A DNA stretch of 20,613 nucleotides from Bacteroidales bacterium UBA4459 (GTDB taxonomy: Bacteria; Bacteroidota; Bacteroidia; Bacteroidales; F082), in the NCBI GenBank assembly GCA_002389465.1, contig DGOT01000142.1:1-20613 (forward strand). Reading direction: 5' to 3'. Made by a program: the position numbers and the translations under genes. Position 1 is the first letter of the stretch. Every line of letters starts with the position of its first letter. Below are positions 14,862 through 20,613 of the stretch, piece after piece. The notes under the pieces were generated by a model. The model saw only the letters and a program-made list of their open reading frames with translations, made no database searches and was not told the origin of the DNA.

Positions 14862-14901
14862 AAAGTAAGTCCCGAAAGTTTTCGGGAGCCCGGCTTGAGG
14901 G
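14862..14901 (+). repeat. Intergenic hairpin repeat, copy 2
   Basis: Same 40-base element as at 13687-13726 with five differences, all transitions. The hairpin here is CCCGAAAG/TTTTCGGG (14871-14886): the third pair changes from T-A to C-G on both sides, one difference falls at the hairpin tip, and one at the centre of the small palindrome (AGCCCGGCT). Flanking sequence is unrelated. Confidence 0.75.
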
Positions 14902-14971
14902 TATCACACAACCTGGATATATCTTATGCAGAAATGGTTGAAAATAAGTTGATGAATTCTCCCTCTTTCGC

Positions 14972-15001
14972 TTTGTGTGCTGACATCCTTTTGTATCTTT
15001 G
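14972..15001 (+). promoter_or_regulatory. Promoter of purL
   Basis: TTTG (14972-14975), an 18-base spacer, then TATCTTTG (14994-15001), which matches the Bacteroidetes -33/-7 promoter consensus in both parts. The downstream GCAATTGC is also usual after this box. The predicted start of transcription is about 25 bases before the purL ATG. Confidence 0.7.
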
Positions 15002-15034
15002 CAATTGCTTCTAAATCCTTAATTTGTTCGTGTT

Positions 15035-18000
15035 ATGGTGTCTATTTTCCATTCCCCCAAAAGCCCGTATTACTTGGTGCAATCCGTCAAAAAATTAGTT
15101 AAAAGCGACCTGGAAAAGCTGACCTGGCTGTTCAGTGGCGCCGACGTATGTGACGATGATCATATTCCGGGTTTTTTTGTTGGTCCCCGCAGGGAAATGG
15201 TCACCCCATGGAGCACCAATGCGGTGGAAATCACGCAAAATATGGGCATCGAAGGAATTCAGCGGATTGAAGCCTTCGAAAAAGTTCAGAATGAAGAAGC
15301 ACCCTACGATCCGATGTTACAGCAATTATACAACGGGCTGGACGAAAAGGTCTTTGAAGTACCCGCCGTTGCCGAACCCGTGCGCGAGGTGGAAGATGTC
15401 AGTACATACAACGTAGATGAAGGCTTGGCCCTTAGCGATGATGAGGTAGAATATCTGGAAAAGATAAGCCAAAAGATAGGGCGTAAGCTGACCGACTCCG
15501 AAGTTTATGGTTTTGCCCAGATCAACTCGGAACATTGCCGCCACAAAATATTTAACGGTACATTCATCATCGATGGCCGCGAAATGAAAGATAGCCTGTT
15601 TGCTCTGATTAAAAAAACTTCGAAAAAACACCCCGACAATCTGGTGTCGGCCTACAAAGATAATGTGGCATTTATTGTCGGCCCTCAGATCGAACAGTTT
15701 GCCCCTACCACACAGGATAAGCCGGATTTTTTTGAGATAAAAGACATTTCCTCTGTCCTCTCATTGAAGGCAGAAACCCATAACTTTCCTACTACCGTAG
15801 AGCCTTTCAATGGTGCTTCCACCGGCAGTGGTGGTGAAATTCGTGATCGGCTGGCAGGAGGGAAGGCAAGCTGGCCACTGGCCGGAACAGCGGTTTATAT
15901 GACATCCTATACCCGCCGCGATGAAGCCAAAGAGTGGGAAAACAGGATCGAGCCCCGCAAATGGCTGTATCAGGAGCCGGAAGAGATCCTGATCAAAGCT
16001 TCGGACGGGGCATCCGACTTTGGAAATAAATTCGGCCAGCCATTGATCAACGGAAGTTTGCTCACCTTCGAACACGAAGAAGCGGATAAAACCTATGGTT
16101 ATGATAAGGTGATTATGCTGGCAGGAGGCATCGGCTTTGCCAAAAAAGAGGACGCCCAAAAGGGTCTGCCCGAAGAAGGGGATCTTATCATCGTATTGGG
16201 TGGCGATAACTACCGTATCGGTATGGGCGGTGGCGCTGTGTCGTCGGTGGCAACGGGCGAATTCGGCAACAGCATCGAGCTGAATGCCGTACAGCGCGCC
16301 AACCCCGAAATGCAGAAGCGTGTGGCCAACGCTATCAGGGCGATGGCCGAAGCGGATGTAAACCCTATTATCTCTATCCATGACCATGGAGCCGGTGGCC
16401 ACCTGAACAGCTTGTCGGAACTGGTGGAAGATACCGGAGCGGTGATTAAAGTAGATAAGCTGCCGGTAGGCGACCCGACGCTGTCTGCAAAGGAAATCCT
16501 TGGCAACGAATCACAGGAGCGTATGGGCCTGGTCATCAAAAAGAAGGATGTGGAGCAACTGGATCGGGTAGCGAAAAGGGAACGGGCGCCAATCTACGAA
16601 GTGGGGGAAGTGAAAAGTGATAAATACCTGAAGTTCGTTACCGACACGGAAGAATGCCCGATTGATCTCGAACTGGAATATTTCTATGGCAAACCGCCGA
16701 AGACAGTGCTCACCGACACCACACAGGAGCCTGACTTTGCAAAAGTCGGCTATGAAGAAAATAAGTTTGAATTGTACCTGGCAAATGTGCTGCGGCTGGA
16801 AGCAGTTGCCTGTAAAGACTGGCTGACCAATAAAGTGGACCGCTCCGTAACGGGAAAAGTAGCCACACAGCAATGTGTAGGTGCTGTTCAACTCCCGCTG
16901 AATAACCTGGGAGTGATGGCACTGGATTACCAGGGGTTAAAAGGAATTGCTACGGCATTGGGGCATGCCCCGGTATCTGGCTTGGTTGACCCTGGCGCCG
17001 GTTCGCGGCTGGCAGTAGCCGAATCGCTGACAAACCTGCTGTGGGCTCCGTTAAGCTATGGGCTAAAAGGAGTCTCGCTGAGCGCTAACTGGATGTGGCC
17101 TGCCAGAAACAAAGGAGAAAATGCCCGCCTGTACCAGGCAGTGAAAGCCCTGAGCGATTTTGCCATGGAACTGGGAATCAATATACCTACCGGCAAGGAT
17201 TCGTTGTCGATGACCCAAAAATACCCGGACGGACAAACGGTTTATGCCCCGGGAACGGTGATCATTTCGGCCGTTAGCGAGGTGAAGGACATCCGAAAGA
17301 CAGTTACTCCGAACATCAAGCCGAAACAAGGATCAAAGATCATCTATATAGATTTTGCAAAATCAGGCTTTGAGTTAGGCGGCAGCAGCTTTGCCCAAAC
17401 ATTGAACAGGTTGGGAACAGCGGTGCCTGACGTGGCTGACGCCCGTTATTTTGCCCATGCCTTTGAAACACTGCAACAACTGGTCAGCAAAGGCAAAATA
17501 TTAGCCGGTCACGATATTTCGGCGGGAGGGCTTGCAACAACGCTGCTGGAAATGAATTTCCCCAACTACGAAATGGGTATGACACTCAATCTGGATGTTT
17601 TTGAGGAGAAAGATCTGATAAAAGTGATGTTCAGCGAAAAACCCGGCGTTGTAATCCAGGTTGCTGACGATGAGGCAGAGCTGCTGCTGAAGAAAAGCAG
17701 CTTGTCGTACCATGTTCTTGGAGCCGTTGCCCACAATTTTATTATTAAGCTGAAGAAGAATAAAAAGGAATATGTACTCGACATTGACCGTTTGCGGGAT
17801 GTGTGGTACGAAACATCATACATGCTCGACCGGAATCAGAGCGGTGAAGGAAATGCCCACTGCCGGTTCAGGAACTATAAACGGCAGGAACTGAGCTTTT
17901 ACTTCTCGCCTGATTTTAACGGCAATTTAAGTACCTATGGGCTGGAAATGAGCCGGCGCCGAAAAAGCGGTGTCAAAGCAGCTATTATCCGCGAAAAAGG

Positions 18001-18733
18001 TGTGAACGGAGACCGGGAAATGGCCTTTGCCCTACACTTGGCTGGATTTGATGTAAAAGATGTGCACATGACCGACCTGATTAAGGGAAGGGAAGACCTG
18101 TCGGGAGTGAACATGATCGTTTTTGTAGGTGGATTCTCCAATTCCGATGTACTGGGTTCGGCCAAAGGATGGGCTGGTGCGTTCCTGTACAACCATAAAG
18201 CCAAAAAAGCACTGGACGATTTTTATGCACGTAACGATACGCTAAGTCTGGGTGTGTGTAACGGTTGCCAGCTTATGGCAGAACTCGGGCTGATCTATCC
18301 GAAACATCCTGAGAAACTGAAAATGCTGCATAACGATTCGGGTAAATTCGAATCGAATTTCATTAACGTGGATATCCAGGATACCAACTCCGTTATGCTG
18401 AAAACGCTGTCGGGCTCAAGGTTGGGTGTTTGGGTGGCTCATGGCGAAGGAAAATTCAGTTTCCCCTACTATAAGGACAAATACAATATAGCCATGAAGT
18501 ACAGCTATGATGTCTATCCCGGCAATCCGAATGGCTCCGACTGGTCCACAGCCGCCGTTTGCAGCAACGACGGGCGCCACCTGGCAATGATGCCACACCT
18601 CGAACGTTCGTTTTTTCCGTGGCAATGGCCTGAATACGGCGAACGGAGAAATGACGAAGTTACCCCTTGGATTGAAGCTTTTGTCAACGCTCGTAAATGG
18701 GTGGAGGGGAAAATTGTACGATCTGAAGTCTGA
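15035..18733 (+). CDS. purL: Phosphoribosylformylglycinamidine synthase, large single-chain form
   Basis: Fourth step of purine synthesis: FGAR + glutamine + ATP to FGAM. The 1232-residue chain is the fused form (E. coli type, about 1295). Order: an N-terminal PurS-like domain (to about 130), linker with ALSDDEVEYLEKI, two AIR-synthase-related ATPase halves (INSEHCRHKIF, AETHNFPTTVEPFNGAS.GSGG, later IPTGKDSLSM and GHDISAGGLATTLLEM), and a C-terminal class I glutamine amidotransferase domain. The amidotransferase triad is visible as C1075 (GVCNGCQ), H1188 and E1190 (PHLER). H1136 lies in AHGEGKF. ATG 15035 follows a good promoter and starts the usual FHSP-type N-terminus. It is transcribed alone and converges on the next gene across 45 bases. 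Confidence 0.97.
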   Translation: MVSIFHSPKSPYYLVQSVKKLVKSDLEKLTWLFSGADVCDDDHIPGFFVGPRREMVTPWSTNAVEITQNMGIEGIQRIEAFEKVQNEEAPYDPMLQQLYNGLDEKVFEVPAVAEPVREVEDVSTYNVDEGLALSDDEVEYLEKISQKIGRKLTDSEVYGFAQINSEHCRHKIFNGTFIIDGREMKDSLFALIKKTSKKHPDNLVSAYKDNVAFIVGPQIEQFAPTTQDKPDFFEIKDISSVLSLKAETHNFPTTVEPFNGASTGSGGEIRDRLAGGKASWPLAGTAVYMTSYTRRDEAKEWENRIEPRKWLYQEPEEILIKASDGASDFGNKFGQPLINGSLLTFEHEEADKTYGYDKVIMLAGGIGFAKKEDAQKGLPEEGDLIIVLGGDNYRIGMGGGAVSSVATGEFGNSIELNAVQRANPEMQKRVANAIRAMAEADVNPIISIHDHGAGGHLNSLSELVEDTGAVIKVDKLPVGDPTLSAKEILGNESQERMGLVIKKKDVEQLDRVAKRERAPIYEVGEVKSDKYLKFVTDTEECPIDLELEYFYGKPPKTVLTDTTQEPDFAKVGYEENKFELYLANVLRLEAVACKDWLTNKVDRSVTGKVATQQCVGAVQLPLNNLGVMALDYQGLKGIATALGHAPVSGLVDPGAGSRLAVAESLTNLLWAPLSYGLKGVSLSANWMWPARNKGENARLYQAVKALSDFAMELGINIPTGKDSLSMTQKYPDGQTVYAPGTVIISAVSEVKDIRKTVTPNIKPKQGSKIIYIDFAKSGFELGGSSFAQTLNRLGTAVPDVADARYFAHAFETLQQLVSKGKILAGHDISAGGLATTLLEMNFPNYEMGMTLNLDVFEEKDLIKVMFSEKPGVVIQVADDEAELLLKKSSLSYHVLGAVAHNFIIKLKKNKKEYVLDIDRLRDVWYETSYMLDRNQSGEGNAHCRFRNYKRQELSFYFSPDFNGNLSTYGLEMSRRRKSGVKAAIIREKGVNGDREMAFALHLAGFDVKDVHMTDLIKGREDLSGVNMIVFVGGFSNSDVLGSAKGWAGAFLYNHKAKKALDDFYARNDTLSLGVCNGCQLMAELGLIYPKHPEKLKMLHNDSGKFESNFINVDIQDTNSVMLKTLSGSRLGVWVAHGEGKFSFPYYKDKYNIAMKYSYDVYPGNPNGSDWSTAAVCSNDGRHLAMMPHLERSFFPWQWPEYGERRNDEVTPWIEAFVNARKWVEGKIVRSEV

Positions 18734-18778
18734 GAATCTACGCACAAACCAGCAACCAACAACCAATAACCTGACACA

Positions 18779-19858
18779 TTACTTCGGCGCTGTTTTCAGC
18801 AGGTAAAGCCCGATCACAAAGTAGATAATGTTCGGTATCCAAGAGGCTACAACAGGTGACAGGCTTCCGTAGGTGGAAAATACCGTTGATATCTGCATCA
18901 ATAATATGTAAGAGAATGTCAGTGCAAGCCCTACTCCAAGGTGCATGCCAATGCCTCCGCGTGTTTTCCTGCTCGACAGTGCTACCCCGATAAACGTAAG
19001 AATAATAATTGCGGCAGGCCCGGCAATACGCTTGTGTTTTTCAATCTCATATTTTTTATAAGCGATCGAACCTTTTCTTTTTTCCCTTTGGATCACCTCA
19101 TTCAGCTCGAAAAAATTCATTTCTTCGAACCTGTCTTTTATCCTGTACAGGTCGAGTGGCTTCAGTGGAATACCGGCAAGTTCCTTTTCACTGCCAACGA
19201 ACAAATGCTGCCCCGTACTGTCAAAAGTACGTTCGTAATAGTCTTTCAGCAGCCACGAACCGTCTGTCGTATCGTAGATGATCTTGTCGGCATTTACCTT
19301 ATATGTCATTTTCTGGCCGTCAAATCTTTCCAGCGAAAATTTTCGCCCCTCCTGCAAGACACTTGAATAAGATTCTACGTAGACAAAAGAGCCGGGACTG
19401 ATTTGCAGGTGCAGATTCTTGTCATTGTCTTTGGTGAGTTTCTCCATGTACTGGTTCTTGAAAATCCTTCTGGCTTTGTTCGTCTGGGGTATGAGAAAAT
19501 TGCCGAGGTAGAATGACAGAATGGCTAGTAGAATTGCCGATATAAGATAGGGGAGAAGCAGCCTCCTGAAACTAACGCCACTACTCAGAATGGCAATGAT
19601 CTCCGTATTTCCGGCTAACTTAGAGGTAAAGAAAATTACTGAAATAAAGGTGAACAGATAAATGAACAGGTTGATGAAATAGGGAATGAAATTGATGTAA
19701 TAATCAACTACAATGGCTTTTAGGGGGGCTTCGTTCTTTATAAAACTGTCCAGGTTTTCCGATATATCAAAAATGATCACGATCATGATCAGCAGAGAGA
19801 TGGCATAGAAAAAAGTGCCTAAAAATTTCTTGATGATATACAGATCGATAATCTTCAT
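18779..19858 (-). CDS. LptF/LptG-family (YjgP/YjgQ) lipopolysaccharide export permease
   Basis: A 359-residue inner-membrane protein of the YjgP/YjgQ family. Family members form the transmembrane part of the LptB2FG transporter that extracts LPS for transport to the outer membrane. The layout is standard: three N-terminal helices (about 12-32, 50-77 and 100-122), a periplasmic beta-jellyroll region of about 140 residues (including SPGSFVYVESYSS), then three C-terminal helices (IIILTFIGVALSS, LALTFSYILLMQISTVF, IPNIIYFVIGLYLL). The N-terminal MKIIDLYIIKKFLGTFFYA is typical. It starts 13 bases after the tgt stop, so the two form an operon, a pairing common in Bacteroidota. I cannot tell LptF from LptG here; no second paralogue is in the window. 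Confidence 0.88.
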   Translation of the reverse strand: MKIIDLYIIKKFLGTFFYAISLLIMIVIIFDISENLDSFIKNEAPLKAIVVDYYINFIPYFINLFIYLFTFISVIFFTSKLAGNTEIIAILSSGVSFRRLLLPYLISAILLAILSFYLGNFLIPQTNKARRIFKNQYMEKLTKDNDKNLHLQISPGSFVYVESYSSVLQEGRKFSLERFDGQKMTYKVNADKIIYDTTDGSWLLKDYYERTFDSTGQHLFVGSEKELAGIPLKPLDLYRIKDRFEEMNFFELNEVIQREKRKGSIAYKKYEIEKHKRIAGPAAIIILTFIGVALSSRKTRGGIGMHLGVGLALTFSYILLMQISTVFSTYGSLSPVVASWIPNIIYFVIGLYLLKTAPK

Positions 19859-19871
19859 TAAGACGCAGTTA

Positions 19872-20613
19872 TTACAATCGTTGTGTTACTTTTTTTGCCA
19901 TCATTTCTTTCCATCCGGCAAAATCACCTTCGATAATATGTTTCCGGGCTTCGCGTACCAGCCAAAGATAAAAACTTAGATTATGCAGACTGGCAATCAT
20001 GCCACCTAACATTTCTTTGGCTGCAAAAAGATGACGCAAATAGGCTTTTGTATATTGTGTATCTACGAACGAGTCGCCCTCTTCATCAATCAGGCTGAAA
20101 TCGTTTTTCCATTTCTCATTCTTCATATTCATGATCCCGTTTCTGGTGTATAAAAGCCCGTGCCGTGCATTACGTGTCGGCATCACGCAGTCGAACATGT
20201 CAATGCCAAGTGCTATGCTTTCCAGGATATTCTCCGGGGTTCCTACACCCATCAGATAGCGTGGTTTGTCTTTTGGCAGGATAGTACACACAAACTCTGT
20301 CATTTCATACATCATTTCGTGGGGTTCGCCCACCGAAAGTCCGCCGATAGCATTTCCGGCGGCATTTTTTGAGGCGATGGTTTCGGCAGATATCTTACGC
20401 AGGTCGCGGTATGTGCTGCCCTGCACAATCGGGAACAATGCCTGGTTGTAACCGTATTTCGGTTCTGATTCACCGAAGCGCCGGATACACCTGTCCAGCC
20501 AGCGATGTGTGATCTCCATAGAATCTTTAGCATAGTCGTAAGCGCAGGGATACGGCGTACATTCATCAAATGCCATAATGATGTCGGCGCCGATGACGCG
20601 CTGGATGTCAATC
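19872..20613 (-). CDS. tgt: tRNA-guanine transglycosylase, 5' part missing at window edge
   Basis: Exchanges guanine-34 for preQ1 in GUN-anticodon tRNAs (queuosine pathway). The reading frame continues past the right edge: IDIQRVIGAD precedes MAFDECTPYP, so the internal Met is not the start and about 130 residues are missing. Visible signatures: FDECTPYP (substrate recognition), PIVQGS, GGLSVGE, YLMGVGTPENI, and FDCVMPTRNARHG containing the nucleophilic Asp (codon at 20190-20192). The C-terminal region normally has the zinc site CxCxxC...H; here it reads DEEGDSFVDTQYTKAYLRHL, with no cysteine, although the later LHNL His is kept. The downstream gene is an LptF/LptG-type permease 13 bases away. 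Confidence 0.95.
   Translation of the reverse strand, partial: IDIQRVIGADIIMAFDECTPYPCAYDYAKDSMEITHRWLDRCIRRFGESEPKYGYNQALFPIVQGSTYRDLRKISAETIASKNAAGNAIGGLSVGEPHEMMYEMTEFVCTILPKDKPRYLMGVGTPENILESIALGIDMFDCVMPTRNARHGLLYTRNGIMNMKNEKWKNDFSLIDEEGDSFVDTQYTKAYLRHLFAAKEMLGGMIASLHNLSFYLWLVREARKHIIEGDFAGWKEMMAKKVTQRL

Larger units (their letters stand above)
14712..15034. other. 323-base intergenic region before purL
   Basis: Contains no coding frame. It holds T-rich stretches near 14832-14850, with CAGCAA (14819-14824) and TTGCTG (14849-14854) as a possible weak terminator stem around a long loop for the cation transporter, then repeat copy 2 (14862-14901), then the purL promoter (14972-15001). Confidence 0.45.

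Noticed and set aside
15761..16402. Long antisense frames within purL (213 residues and others) and within menC (194 and 233 residues)
   Set aside because: Shadows of strongly conserved coding sequence; composition is that of reversed codons and no domain is visible.
18734..18778. Terminator between convergent purL and the permease gene
   Set aside because: The 45 bases contain CAA-rich short repeats (CCAGCAACCAACAACCAA) but no stem with a T-run. Termination may occur inside the genes or be factor-dependent.

Overview
The window is a chromosomal stretch of a member of the Bacteroidota, most likely a Bacteroidales/Marinilabiliales-type anaerobe or facultative anaerobe. Three things point there: a secreted hydrolase with a type IX secretion C-terminal sorting domain, several promoter-like boxes matching the Bacteroidetes -7 consensus TAnnTTTG, and the tgt-YjgP/YjgQ permease pairing. 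Nearly all genes are recognisable housekeeping genes. No phage, insertion sequence, CRISPR array or defence island is visible.

Region 1 (1-9058) is a menaquinone locus: menI (thioesterase), menF, menD, menB, menA, menC and menE on the + strand. Together they cover chorismate to demethylmenaquinone except MenH; the final methylase (MenG/UbiE) is also not here. The cluster is split between menD and menB by one opposite-strand gene for a secreted GH18 (chitinase-like) protein. menI lies apart from menF behind a 288-base leader.

Region 2 (9059-12285) is more accessory and more AT-rich: a small outer-membrane beta-barrel protein with a good terminator, a possible 33-residue membrane peptide, an AEC-family permease, a scrap of a lost reading frame, and a YCF48/BNR-repeat lipoprotein gene broken by two in-frame stop codons. 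It ends at a bidirectional terminator shared with a minus-strand tRNA-Pro(GGG).

Region 3 (12288-15034) has tRNA-Pro, trxB (thioredoxin reductase) with its own terminator, and a cation diffusion facilitator. The facilitator gene is flanked by two direct copies of a 40-base intergenic repeat whose differences preserve a hairpin.

Region 4 (15035-20613) has the large single-chain purL with a textbook Bacteroidetes promoter. It converges on a minus-strand pair, tgt (cut by the right edge) followed by an LptF/LptG-type permease.

I found no clear novel system. The best second looks are the repeat pair with compensatory changes, the two stops sitting exactly at the conserved Trp positions of the YCF48 repeats, the loss of the zinc cysteines in Tgt, and the inverted GH18 gene inside the men locus.
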